Of a stretch of 64,000 bases of DNA, positions 36,271-45,100 are shown one piece after another; the first letter of the stretch is position 1; every line of letters begins with the position of its first letter. The position numbers were made by a program, and so were the translations under genes. The notes beneath the pieces are model-generated. The model had not been told where the DNA came from and did no database searches. It saw only the letters and a program-made list of their open reading frames with translations. The stretch covers positions 3,534,001-3,598,000 of the forward strand of contig NZ_JAQNDK010000001.1 of the NCBI RefSeq assembly GCF_028368935.1. Reading direction: 5' to 3'. This DNA is from Sorangium aterium (GTDB taxonomy: Bacteria; Myxococcota_A; Polyangia; Polyangiales; Polyangiaceae).

Positions 36271-37602
36271 ATGGTCGAAGTTCGCATGCCACAGCTCGGC
36301 GAGAGCGTGGTCGAAGGAACCGTCTCGCGGTGGCTCGTGCGCGAGGGCGATTTCGTCAAGCGCGAGCAGCCGCTGCTCGAGGTTGCGACCGACAAGGCAG
36401 ACACGGAGATCCCGGCGCCTATCGCGGGTCGTGTCTCGCAGATCGCGGTGGCCGAGGGGACCGTCGTCGCCAAGGAAGGTCTGCTCTGTCGGATCGACGA
36501 GACGGCGCAGGGCGAGGCCCAGGCGACGGCCCAGCGCGCGAGCGCGCCGCCGGCGCCGGCGCCGTCCGAAGCGCGGGCCGCCGCGCCGGCGCCCGGCAGC
36601 AACGGGCACGACGAGAGCGCCCGCCCCCTGACGAGCCCGTCGACGAAGAAGCTCGCGCGCGAGTCGGGCGTCGATCTGCGCGACGTGCACGGGACGGGCG
36701 ATCACGGCCGGATCACGCGCGACGACGTGATGCGCGCGGCGCACGGCGCGTCGGCCGAGCCGGCGCCTCAGCCGAGCGCGGCGGCCCAGCCGGCGAGCGC
36801 GGCCGCGGAGCTGTCGCAGCTCATCCAGGCGAGCGGCGGGTTCGTGCCGCCGGTGCCCGGCGTCGGGTACGGCGCGTACAAGGTGCCGCCCTACTCCCCG
36901 AAGCCCGGCGACAAGGTGGTGCCCTTCAGCCGGCGCCGCCGCATCACCGCCGACCACATGGTCTATTCCAAGGTGACGTCGCCGCACGTGGTGACGGTCG
37001 CCGAGGTCGACCTGCACGAGACGTCGAAGCTGCGCGACCTCCACAAGGACGAGTTCAAGAAGGCGGGCGTGTCGCTCACGTTCCTGTCCTTCATCTGCGC
37101 CGCGGCCGTCCGCGCGCTGCGCGAGCACCCGGAGTTCAACGCTCGAGTGCTCGAGAACTCGTACGTGGTGCTGCGCGACGTCAACCTCGGCGTGGCGGTG
37201 GACACGCCCGGCGGCCTCATCGTCCCGAGCATCAAGCACGCGGACGAGCTGTCGCTGCGCGGCATCGCGAGGAGCATCGACGAGCTGGCCGGGCGCGCGA
37301 AGTCCGGCAAGATCACGGCCGACGACCTCGCGAACACGACCTTCACGGTCTCGAACCCCGGCCTCAAGGGGAACCTCTTCGGCGGCGCGATCATCTCGCA
37401 GCCGAACGTGGGCATCCTCCGGATGGGGGAGATCAAGAAGCGCGTCGTGGTGGTCACGAAGGACAAGGAGGACTCGATCGCGATCCATCCGGTCATGTTC
37501 CTCGCGCTCTCGTACGACCACCGCATCATCGACGGCGTGCTGGCGAACTCGTTCCTCTGGCGCGTCACCGACATCCTCACACGCGGGGAGTTCGAGGTAT
37601 GA
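36271..37602 (+). CDS. 2-oxo acid dehydrogenase E2 component (dihydrolipoamide acyltransferase)
   Basis: A complete 443-residue E2. The lipoyl domain occupies about 1-78 with lipoyl-lysine K42 in A-T-D-K-A-D; an Ala/Pro linker follows; the E1/E3-binding peripheral domain is near 119-152 (S-P-S-T-K-K-L-A-R-E, G-D-H-G-R-I-T-R-D-D-V); the catalytic domain ends with D-H-R-I-I-D-G. The acyl group (succinyl, acetyl or branched-chain) cannot be decided from this alone. No E1 or E3 gene is adjacent, so partners must be encoded elsewhere. GGGAAG precedes the ATG. Its stop overlaps glyA by four bases (ATGA), an unusual coupling. Confidence 0.92.
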   Translation: MVEVRMPQLGESVVEGTVSRWLVREGDFVKREQPLLEVATDKADTEIPAPIAGRVSQIAVAEGTVVAKEGLLCRIDETAQGEAQATAQRASAPPAPAPSEARAAAPAPGSNGHDESARPLTSPSTKKLARESGVDLRDVHGTGDHGRITRDDVMRAAHGASAEPAPQPSAAAQPASAAAELSQLIQASGGFVPPVPGVGYGAYKVPPYSPKPGDKVVPFSRRRRITADHMVYSKVTSPHVVTVAEVDLHETSKLRDLHKDEFKKAGVSLTFLSFICAAAVRALREHPEFNARVLENSYVVLRDVNLGVAVDTPGGLIVPSIKHADELSLRGIARSIDELAGRAKSGKITADDLANTTFTVSNPGLKGNLFGGAIISQPNVGILRMGEIKKRVVVVTKDKEDSIAIHPVMFLALSYDHRIIDGVLANSFLWRVTDILTRGEFEV

Positions 37603-38870
37603 GCGCGACAAGCGAAATTCAGGGCCTGCGGCCGCTCGGCGAGGTCGATCCGGAGATCGCCGAGCTGATCCGCCTGGAAGAGCGGCGGGAGGCGGACACG
37701 CTCCGGCTCATCGCGAGCGAGAACTACGTGTCTCGGGCGGTGCTCGAGGCGACGGGCTCGGTGCTGACGAACAAGTACTCCGAGGGGTACCCGCAGAAGC
37801 GGTATTACGAGGGTCAGCAGCAGGTCGACGTGGTCGAGGAGCTCGCGCGGACGCGGGTGGCCAAGCTGTTCGGGGCCGACCACGTGAACGTGCAGCCCTA
37901 CTCCGGCAGCCCGGCCAACCTGGCCGTCTACCTCGCGTTCGCCCAGGCGAACGACACGATCATGGGCCTCGGCCTGCCCGCGGGCGGGCACCTGACCCAC
38001 GGCTGGTCGGTGAGCATCACCGGGAAGTACTTCAAGAGCGTCCCGTACGGCGTTCGCGAGAGCGATCACCGCATCGACCTGGATCAGGTCCGCGACCTGG
38101 CGCGCGCCAACCGGCCGAAGCTCATCTGGTGCGGGACGACGGCGTACCCGCGCACGCTCGACTTCGCCGCGTTCCGGTCGATCGCCGACGAGGTGGGGGC
38201 GATCCTGGCGGCGGACATCGCGCACATCGCGGGGCTCGTGGCCGCGGGGGTGCACCCGTCGCCGGTGGGCATCGCCGACGTGGTGACGTCGACGACGCAC
38301 AAGACCTTCCGGGGCCCGCGCGGCGCGATGATCCTCTGCAAGAAGGAGCACGCGAGCGCGATCGACAAGGCGGTGTTCCCCGGCCTCCAGGGCGGTCCGC
38401 ACAACCACACGACCGCGGCCATCGCGGTCGCGGCGAAGGAGGCCTCGGAGGAAGGTTTCCGGGCCTACGCGAAGCAGATCGTGGCGAACGCGCAGGCGCT
38501 CGGGCGCGCGCTGGAGTCGCGGGGCTTCCGGCTCATCACCGGCGGGACCGACAACCACCTGCTCCTCATCGACATGACGCCGAAGGGGATCGCGGGCAAG
38601 CCGTACGCGCAGGCGCTCGATCGCGCGGGCATCGTGGCGAACTACAACTCGATCCCGTTCGATCCGCGCAAGCCGTTCGACCCGTCGGGGCTCCGCATCG
38701 GCACGCCGGCGGTGACGTCGCGCGGGATGGGCGTCGCCGAGATGGAGCGCCTCGCGGCATGGATGGATGAGGTGGCGCAGAACGTGAACGACGAGGCGCG
38801 CATCGCGCGCATCGCCGCCGAGGTCGCGGAGCTCTGCCGCGGCTTCCCGGCGCCCGGCATCCGGCTTTAG
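37599..38870 (+). CDS. glyA: serine hydroxymethyltransferase
   Basis: PLP enzyme of 423 residues that interconverts serine and glycine with tetrahydrofolate, feeding one-carbon metabolism. All main motifs are present: S-E-N-Y near 40-43, Y-P-x-x-R-Y-Y-E-G at 64-72, the H-T-H-type H-L-T-H-G-W at 131-136, and the PLP-lysine K235 in T-S-T-T-H-K-T-F-R-G-P-R-G. Length is normal for bacterial GlyA. It is translationally coupled to the upstream E2 gene by an ATGA overlap, so glycine and one-carbon supply is co-expressed with a lipoylated dehydrogenase component. A tandem pair of hairpins lies directly downstream. Confidence 0.97.
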   Translation: MSATSEIQGLRPLGEVDPEIAELIRLEERREADTLRLIASENYVSRAVLEATGSVLTNKYSEGYPQKRYYEGQQQVDVVEELARTRVAKLFGADHVNVQPYSGSPANLAVYLAFAQANDTIMGLGLPAGGHLTHGWSVSITGKYFKSVPYGVRESDHRIDLDQVRDLARANRPKLIWCGTTAYPRTLDFAAFRSIADEVGAILAADIAHIAGLVAAGVHPSPVGIADVVTSTTHKTFRGPRGAMILCKKEHASAIDKAVFPGLQGGPHNHTTAAIAVAAKEASEEGFRAYAKQIVANAQALGRALESRGFRLITGGTDNHLLLIDMTPKGIAGKPYAQALDRAGIVANYNSIPFDPRKPFDPSGLRIGTPAVTSRGMGVAEMERLAAWMDEVAQNVNDEARIARIAAEVAELCRGFPAPGIRL

Positions 38871-38904
38871 CTGGCCGGCGCTGCGGCGAGCCACGGCGCC
38901 GCCA

Positions 38905-38950
38905 CCGAGGACGCCATGGAGAGCGATCTCCTGGCGTCCTCGGCGTTTTT
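38905..38950 (+). terminator. rho-independent terminator after glyA
   Basis: An 11-bp perfect stem (CCGAGGACGCC at 38905-38915 with GGCGTCCTCGG at 38933-38943) and a 17-base loop are followed by CGTTTTT at 38944-38950. It begins 35 bases after the glyA stop, a textbook position. Confidence 0.8.
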
Positions 38951-38960
38951 GTGGCCGATC

Positions 38961-38999
38961 CCGAGGACGCCACGGAGAGCGATCTCCCGGCGTCCTCGG
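38961..38999 (+). terminator. second copy of the glyA terminator hairpin
   Basis: A near-exact duplicate of the preceding hairpin: the same 11-bp stem (38961-38971 and 38989-38999) and nearly the same loop, but without a T-tract. It is either a backup structure or the remains of a tandem duplication of about 56 bases. Confidence 0.6.
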
Positions 39000-39062
39000 C
39001 GCCCTGCCAGCGTCACTTCACGTAGAGCTGCGCGGCGGCGACGCCCGAACCGGCGGTGGCCT

Positions 39063-39854
39063 TCACGATGTACTTGGCGTTATGCCGACGGGGAGCGACC
39101 AGCGGTAGCAGTTGCCTCGACCGCCGAGCACGGCGTTCGAGCCGCTCGAGTTGTCCTGCGCCAGCACCGAGGAGCCCATCGGGATCGGGGTCAGCGCGAC
39201 GAGGCTGATGTCGAGCTCGGTGATCCCCGCGCCGACGCCGACGATCGTGTAGCACTTGCCGGGCATCAGCTGGATCTGCTGCTCGAGGGTCTGTCCGGCG
39301 CTGAACTGCCCCGCGATCGGCCCTCCCTCCTTCGTCATGCCGGGCGCCTCGGTCGCAGCGAGGTTGTTCAGCGGGATCGTCGCGGCGGAGGCGAGGTTGG
39401 GATCGATCGCCGACGCGCTGCCGGAGCTGCTCCCGCCGCTCGGGGCCGGCTGCTGCCCGCCGGTCTGCTGGCCAGGGATCGGGAACGGCCAGGGAAAGCC
39501 GCCAGGCTGCGCCGTCGGAGCGGGCTGCGTCGTCGTCGGGGCAGGCTGCGTCGGGGCGGGCTGCGTGGGGGCAGGCTGCGTCGGGGCGGGCTGCTGGTAC
39601 CCGGGCTGCTGATACCCCGGCTGCTGGTACCCGGGCTGCTGATACCCCGGCTGCTGGTACCCGGGCTGCTGATATCCAGGCTGCTGGTACCCGGGCTGCT
39701 GATACCCGGGCTGCTGATACCCGGGCTGCTGGTAGTAGCCGGGCGGGGGCTGGTTCGCGTAGCTCGGCGGCGTGGACGCCTCCCGCTGTTGACAACCAGC
39801 AGCGAGGGCGACGGTGAGGACCAGGGCGGGCAGGACGCCAATCGTACGGAGCAA
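39063..39854 (-). CDS. PGYQQ-repeat lipoprotein, C-terminus frameshifted
   Basis: A lipoprotein of 263 residues as read. The start is a TTG at 39854: GAGGAGG lies five bases before it and gives a clean signal peptide ending A-A-G-C (C21). Nine P-G-Y-Q-Q units follow, then P-A-P-T-Q units, a Ser/Gly linker, and a domain also found in the gene at 40597 (Q-L-M-P-G-K-C-Y-T, I-T-E-L-D-I-S-L, N-C-Y-R-W-S-L-P). The frame then ends early with V-G-I-T-P-S-T-S, whereas the next frame continues N-A-K-Y-I-V-K-A-T-A-G-S-G-V-A-A-A-Q to a stop at 39013, matching the paralogue. One base seems to be missing near 39083-39090; restored length would be about 280. Confidence 0.75.
   Translation of the reverse strand: MLRTIGVLPALVLTVALAAGCQQREASTPPSYANQPPPGYYQQPGYQQPGYQQPGYQQPGYQQPGYQQPGYQQPGYQQPGYQQPGYQQPAPTQPAPTQPAPTQPAPTTTQPAPTAQPGGFPWPFPIPGQQTGGQQPAPSGGSSSGSASAIDPNLASAATIPLNNLAATEAPGMTKEGGPIAGQFSAGQTLEQQIQLMPGKCYTIVGVGAGITELDISLVALTPIPMGSSVLAQDNSSGSNAVLGGRGNCYRWSLPVGITPSTS
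39591..39743. repeat. 15-bp coding tandem repeat (PGYQQ)
   Basis: Nine 15-base units (CTGCTGGTACCCGGG, CTGCTGATACCCCGG and variants) plus one 18-base variant at 39726-39743 that encodes P-G-Y-Y-Q-Q. Synonymous changes alternate between neighbouring units, so pairs of units may have been duplicated together. All copies stay in frame. Confidence 0.9.
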
Positions 39855-40126
39855 AAGAACCTCCTCGAATTTCCGGCAGAACGCCGCGTTCAATCTCACT
39901 GACGGGCTCGCGACGCAACGGGTGGCTCGCGGGGAGCTCCCCGGCGCGCCCCCCGAAGCCCGCTCAACCGAGCTCCAGGTCCGTCCGCCGGATGTCGCTT
40001 TGGACGTGGCACGCCCTCGCTTTCATCGCGCCCATCCGACGGATTGATGCTGTTTCTGCCATGATTTCCCGGGTTATTGCGGCCAGGCGCGGCTGGCCGG
40101 GGCCAAAAAGTGAGGTAGCCTACGGC

Positions 40127-40408
40127 ATGACCGACCACGGCTCCCGAGCGAAGCTCGATCGTCCCGGAGAGTTTGCTCAGTGGTTCCTGGAACGAGAGAT
40201 GCTGGCGAGCGCCGGCATGGGGATCGCGGCCGACAGGGCGCGGCTGCACCTCGGACGCGCGGTCACGTTCCTGGAGCAGGGGATGCTGCGCGAGTCGCTG
40301 GTGGAGGCGAACTCGGCCGCGTACCTCGATCAGGCGATCCGACCCGAGGCGCTGCTCATTGCGCGCATGTGCATCCTGCGGGAGTTCGTGGGCGAGCCCG
40401 GCGGCTGA
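40127..40408 (+). CDS. small helical (TPR-like) hypothetical protein
   Basis: A 93-residue protein, probably all-helical: E-F-A-Q-W-F-L-E-R-E-M-L, R-A-R-L-H-L-G-R-A-V-T-F-L-E-Q-G and R-E-S-L-V-E-A-N-S-A-A-Y-L-D-Q-A-I-R resemble a pair of TPR-type helices. It could be a small adaptor. The frame is open from 39992, but the N-terminal 45 residues of that version look like noise; I set the start at ATG 40127, with a GAGG about 12 bases before it. No family is recognised. It precedes the lipoprotein gene at 40597 on the same strand by 188 bases. Confidence 0.55.
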   Translation: MTDHGSRAKLDRPGEFAQWFLEREMLASAGMGIAADRARLHLGRAVTFLEQGMLRESLVEANSAAYLDQAIRPEALLIARMCILREFVGEPGG

Positions 40409-40596
40409 GCGGCGCGGCGGCGCGAGGGGGCGAACGCCCGCGCCGGCTTGCCTGCGGGCTTGCGCCGCCGGCGCAGCCGCGCAAGACGCCTCGCACATAG
40501 CCCCCGCCCTCTGGCGGGTGTATGAGCGCCGCGAGCACAGCTGTCCCAACGAGGGGTCCGCGGCGTGCGGCAGGGCTGTGCGCGAGGAGGCCGCAG

Positions 40597-41232
40597 ATGA
40601 CGGTGACGGGTAGGTCGTTGGGTTCAGCAGTGCTCCTGGCTCTCTGGGCGGCAGCGCTGGGCTGCGGCGGCAGCAGCAAGGAGTCGGAGTTCGCGGACGA
40701 CGCCCCGGACGCGGGGACGCCGCCGCCCCCGCAGCCGACAGCGTCCGTGCCGCCCCCGGACGCCGGCCTGCCCCCGGTCGCGGCGCCCACGGTGGCACCC
40801 TGCGATGGAGTCCAGTCGCTCGCGATGACCACCATGTTCCAGGGCCGCGCCGCCGGCGAGGCGCCGAAGATGCAGCCGGAAGGGGCGCCCGTCTGCAGCG
40901 TGGTGCCCGAGGGACAGACGGCCTCGGGGCAGACCTTCATGCTCCAGCCCGGCTATTGCTATACGTTCCTGGCGCAGGCGCTCCCCACCGTCACCGAGGT
41001 GGACATCCAGCTGGAGCTCGATCTGAACGCCGGAGGGCAGCCAGGGCTCGCTGCGTTCAACCTGAAACCGGTGCTCGCCGTCGACTCGGACACCGGCCCG
41101 ACAGCCGCCATCGGAGCCAAGCAGAGCTGCTACCAATGGCCGTTCCCCATCGCGGCGACGGCCAAGCTGGTTGTCAAGGCGCGCACCGGCTCGGGACCGG
41201 TGGCGGCGCAGGCCTACAGCCGCAAGAAGTGA
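40597..41232 (+). CDS. lipoprotein, paralogue of the PGYQQ-repeat lipoprotein
   Basis: A 211-residue lipoprotein: signal peptide ending A-L-G-C (C23), acidic and Pro-rich linker (30-75), and a C-terminal domain shared with the 39063 gene: E-G-Q-T with F-M-L-Q-P-G-Y-C-Y-T, V-T-E-V-D-I-Q-L, S-C-Y-Q-W-P-F-P, and the intact end A-K-L-V-V-K-A-R-T-G-S-G-P-V-A-A-Q-A-Y. Two cysteines in the domain are conserved between the paralogues and probably pair. The start has GAGGAGG six bases upstream. The family is not recognised. It sits opposite in strand to its paralogue, with the helical gene between them. Confidence 0.75.
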   Translation: MTVTGRSLGSAVLLALWAAALGCGGSSKESEFADDAPDAGTPPPPQPTASVPPPDAGLPPVAAPTVAPCDGVQSLAMTTMFQGRAAGEAPKMQPEGAPVCSVVPEGQTASGQTFMLQPGYCYTFLAQALPTVTEVDIQLELDLNAGGQPGLAAFNLKPVLAVDSDTGPTAAIGAKQSCYQWPFPIAATAKLVVKARTGSGPVAAQAYSRKK

Positions 41233-41434
41233 GCTGACCTCGCCGCGGGGGCGGCGGCGGCATCAATCCGCCCGGCCCCCCGGCGGCGGCGCGCGTTGCC
41301 GGCACGCGACGCGGGCCGCCCCGCTGCGCGCTGGACGCCCTTCCGCCGCCCCGGCGATGGTGCGCCGAGGCCATGGAGCAAGAACGGCCACGTCGCCGTG
41401 GCCGCCCTGCGCTCCGCTGGGAGATCCCGTAAGA

Positions 41435-41773
41435 CTACAGGAGCGCGTCCTTGATGGCCTTGATCGGCCGAGCGCGGACCGACTTGCTCGCCGGCTTCGC
41501 GGCAAAGGTCATCGGCTGCTTGGTAAACGGGTTGATCCCCTGGCGCGCCTTCGTCGCAGGGCGCTTGACCACCCGGAACTTCGCGAAGCCGGGCAGCGTG
41601 AACACGCCCGACTTCTTGAGCTCGCGATGACCGATCGTGATGAGGGACTCGAGAACGTTCTTCACCTGCTTGCGGCTCAGCTCATCACCGGCAGCTTCGG
41701 TGATGGCCTGGATCAGGCCGCTCTTGCTCAACGTCTTCTTCGCGCCGCCCCCGGCCGTCTTCTTACTTGCCAT
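41435..41773 (-). CDS. HU family DNA-binding protein
   Basis: A 112-residue histone-like protein that bends DNA and shapes the nucleoid. After a basic N-terminal tail (K-K-T-A-G-G-G-A-K-K) the HU fold begins at S-K-S-G-L-I-Q-A-I-T-E; the beta-arm contains G-F-A-K-F-R-V-V-K-R-P-A-T-K-A-R-Q-G-I-N-P-F-T-K-Q-P, with the usual N-P tip. It is longer than E. coli HU by about 20 residues because of the tail. The ATG at 41773 is chosen since GAGGAG stands just ahead; the frame's first ATG (41791) contains that ribosome site. Expressed alone. Confidence 0.9.
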   Translation of the reverse strand: MASKKTAGGGAKKTLSKSGLIQAITEAAGDELSRKQVKNVLESLITIGHRELKKSGVFTLPGFAKFRVVKRPATKARQGINPFTKQPMTFAAKPASKSVRARPIKAIKDALL

Positions 41774-42123
41774 GGCACTCTCCTCGGACATGAGCTCGCG
41801 CGCGACACCTCGCCGCGCACAGCCTCAGTGAACCTTACACACGACACAGGACAAAAAAAGACAAAAATGCGGGGAGAAATAGCGATTTCTGAGACGGGGC
41901 ATCGCGCGGACCCCTGAAAGACCGCGCCGGAGCGGTGCGCCAGAGGGGGAACCAGCCGCCGGGAAGGGCGGCGGCGCGGCGCCATCGCGGGCCGGAGAGC
42001 GTCAAAAAACGCCTGGAGTGGCGCGGTTTTGCACGCTCCACGTCATGCGCGCGCCGCCTGGGGCGGCCGCGCAGGCGGCCGCCGCGACCTGGGCATACCC
42101 GCGGAGACGCGCGGGACAAGCCC
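41774..42123. other. intergenic between the TPR gene and HU gene
   Basis: These 350 bases hold no supported gene. The first 130 bases include AT-rich runs (ACAAAAAAAGACAAAAATG at about 41850-41870), which on the minus strand are T-tracts ahead of HU and should belong to its promoter or leader. Confidence 0.5.
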
Positions 42124-45100
42124 TCAGCCGGCGCGCAGCTCGTCGAGGAGCGCCCGGGCTGCCTCGAGCGAGCCGTCCTCCGAGACGGACTTGTCGAGCA
42201 TCAAGCGCGCTTTCCGGCGGTCACCGGCCGCGAGCGCCATCGCCCCGAGGTGGTAATAGGCGAGCGCCCGCGCGGCGGGCGTCGTGCCTCCCTCGCCGGG
42301 CTCGGGGGAAATCTTCATCAGGGTGACCGCGCGGTAAGCGCGCGCGGCGATGTCCTCTTCCCCCAGCCCGAGCGCGCTCTCGCCGAGCTCCATGGCGAGC
42401 TCGCCGTTCTGAGGATCGTTTTCGAGCGCCCTCGTGAGCGCCGTGAGCGACTCGTGCAGATTCCCCTCGGCGTCCTCGATGCGCGCGACGCGGTGGTAGA
42501 CGGCGCCGAGGTGCCGCGAGCGGCGCCCCTTGGCAGCCACGATGAGCTCGGCGGTGACCGCGCGCGCCTCCCTCGAGTCGCCCGCGGCGATCAGCGCGTC
42601 GACGAGCAGCAGGGCGACCTCGTTATCTTCCGGGCGCAGGGAGCGCGCCTCCCGGAGCGCCGCGGCCGCCTGCGCGGCGTCGCCGACGTCGAGCAGCAGG
42701 CGGCCGGAGGCGACGAGGAGCGTGAAGCGGCCGGCCACGTCGGAGGCCGCGGCGGCGTCCTCGAGCGTGATGGCGGCGAGCTCGCGGTTCGCGCCGATCT
42801 CGGCGTAGAGCGCGCGCAGGCGGTCGCGGATCTCGGCGTTGCCCGGCGCGGCGCGGAGCGCGCGCTCGAGCCCGCCGCGGGCGTCGCCCAGGTGGCCCGC
42901 GCGCGCGCACGCGCCGGCCAGGAGGAGCGCCGTCGCGACGAGGGCGTCGCCCTCCTCGAGCGCGATGAGCCTGCGGTAGACGGCGCTCGCGGCGTCCCAC
43001 CGCGCGGCGGACTCCTCGAGGCCGGCGAGCGCCTTGAGCGCAGCGCGGTCCTTGGAGTCGGCGTGGAGCAGATCGCCGAGGTGGGCGCGCGCGCGCTCGA
43101 CGTCGCCCGAGCGCGCGAGGATCTCGGCGAGGCGCAGCCGGAGCGCGCGCGGCGAGGCGGCGCCCGCCCCCTCCGCCGCGGCCTCGCTGGGCGCGCCCGC
43201 GGCCTCGGCCTCGGCGGACCGCGCCGCCGCGCGCGCGAGCGCCCGCTCGAGCTCGGCGACGAGCTCGGCGGCGTACTCGGCGCCGCCGAGCGCGTAGGCG
43301 CGCTCGAGATCGGCGAGGGCGCGATCGCCCTGGCCGAGCGCGCCGTGGACCTCGGCCCGCGCGCGGTGGAGCCACGGGTCGTCCGGGCTCGCCTCGAGCG
43401 TCGCCGTGAGCGCGCGGGCCGCGCGGGCGTGGTCGGAGACCGCGCCGCACGCGTCGATGAGCGCGATCAAGACGTCGCGATCCCCGGGCGCGACGCGGAG
43501 GGCGCGCTCGAGGAGCTCGGCCGCCGCCGCGGCGTCGCCCGCGCGATCGCGGAGGATCTCGGCGGCGCGGCAGAGCGACTCGACGCGCGCCTCGTCGGCG
43601 TCGGCGACGTGCGCCGTGAGCACGTGGAGCTCGGCGAGGGCGTGCCAGGCCTCGCGGGCCGCGTAGCGCGACGCGAGCTCCTCGCGGAGCCGGTCGTTCG
43701 TGGGGCAGACGGCGTACCCGGCCTTGAGGGCGGCCTCCGCCGCGGCGTCGTCGCCGCGCGCGCCGTGCAGCTCGGAGAGCTCCAGGGCGAGCTGGGCCGC
43801 CTCGCCGCCCTGCTCGGTGCGCAGGAGCTTCTCGAGCGCGTCGGTGAGGTCGTCCGCGTTGTCGCGCTTCCGGCTGAGGCGCACGAGCGCGCGGAGCACG
43901 TCGCGGTTCGCGCCGTCCCAGTCCGCGGCCCCGAGGTAGACGTCACGCGCGCCGCGATCGTCGCCGCGCTGCTCGAGGAGGGCGCCGAGGCGCATCGAGA
44001 GCGACGCGATCGAGGCGACGTCCGCGCGATCCTTGGCGGCGTCGAGCTGCAGCGCGAAGAGCTCGCCGAGCTCGTCGGTGCGGCCGGCCTCCTCGAGCAT
44101 CGTGGCGAGGAGGATGGCGGCCTCCACCTGGGTCGGATCCTCGTCGAGGATGTCGCGGAGCAGGGCCGCCGCCTTCTCCGGCGACCCCTGCGCGAGGAGG
44201 CGCGCGCGCTCGAGGCGCAGCGCGCAGCGCTCGGAGAGATCGTCGACGAGGGGCGCCGTCTCCTCGAGCAGCGCGGAGAGGCGCGCGGCGTCGCCGCTCC
44301 GCCGGTACACGCCGGCGAGGGGCGTCCAGATCTCGCGCTCGGCGGGCTCGCGGGCGCGGAGCTCCTCGTAGAGGCGCGCCGCGCGGACGAGGTCGGCGAG
44401 CGGGCCGGCGGCCAGCTCCGCGGCGTGCAGGAGCAGCGCGCGCTCCTCCTCGGGCGCCGAGGCGCGCGCGGCGCGCTCGGAGAGCCACGCGGCGGCCGCG
44501 AGATCGCCGGCCTCCTCGCGGAGCTCCGCCAGCGCGACGAGCGCCCACGCGGAGCCGGACGGATCCGACGAATCGGACGAAGACCGCGCGCCCGAGCCGA
44601 CGATGCGCTGCAGGATCGACTCGGCCAGCTCGCGATCGCCGAGCGCGCGCGCGGTGCGGACGGCCTCCTCGAGGACCCCGGGGCCCTCGACCTCGGCGAG
44701 GAGCAGCAGCGCGTCCACGAGTGCGCGCGGCCGCCCGCTCTGCCGGGCGAGGCGCTCGAAGAGGCGGATCGCCCGCGGGTTCCTCGGATCGGTGCGGAGC
44801 GCGTCGCGCAGGATCGCCTCGGCCCGGTCCGGATCGGCGTGGAGCTCGAGCGCCTCTTCGAGGAGCGAGATCGCCTGATCGACGTCCGCCGCGTCCGCCG
44901 CGAGCAGCGCGGCCAGGCGGTACCGCGGCCCGGCGCGATCCGCGCCGCCCGCGGGGGCGGCCGGCGCGTCGGCGAGGCCGATGCGCTTGCGGAGGACGTC
45001 CGCCTGCGCGGCGCGGTCGCCGAGGCGCTCGTAGATGGCCTCCAGCGAGCGCCACAGCTGCTCGATGTCGGCGCCGGCGTCGCGGCCCGCGCGGTCGTGG

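Noticed and set aside
39591-39743. CRISPR array
   Set aside because: The 15-base units are contiguous and encode in-frame P-G-Y-Q-Q repeats of a lipoprotein.
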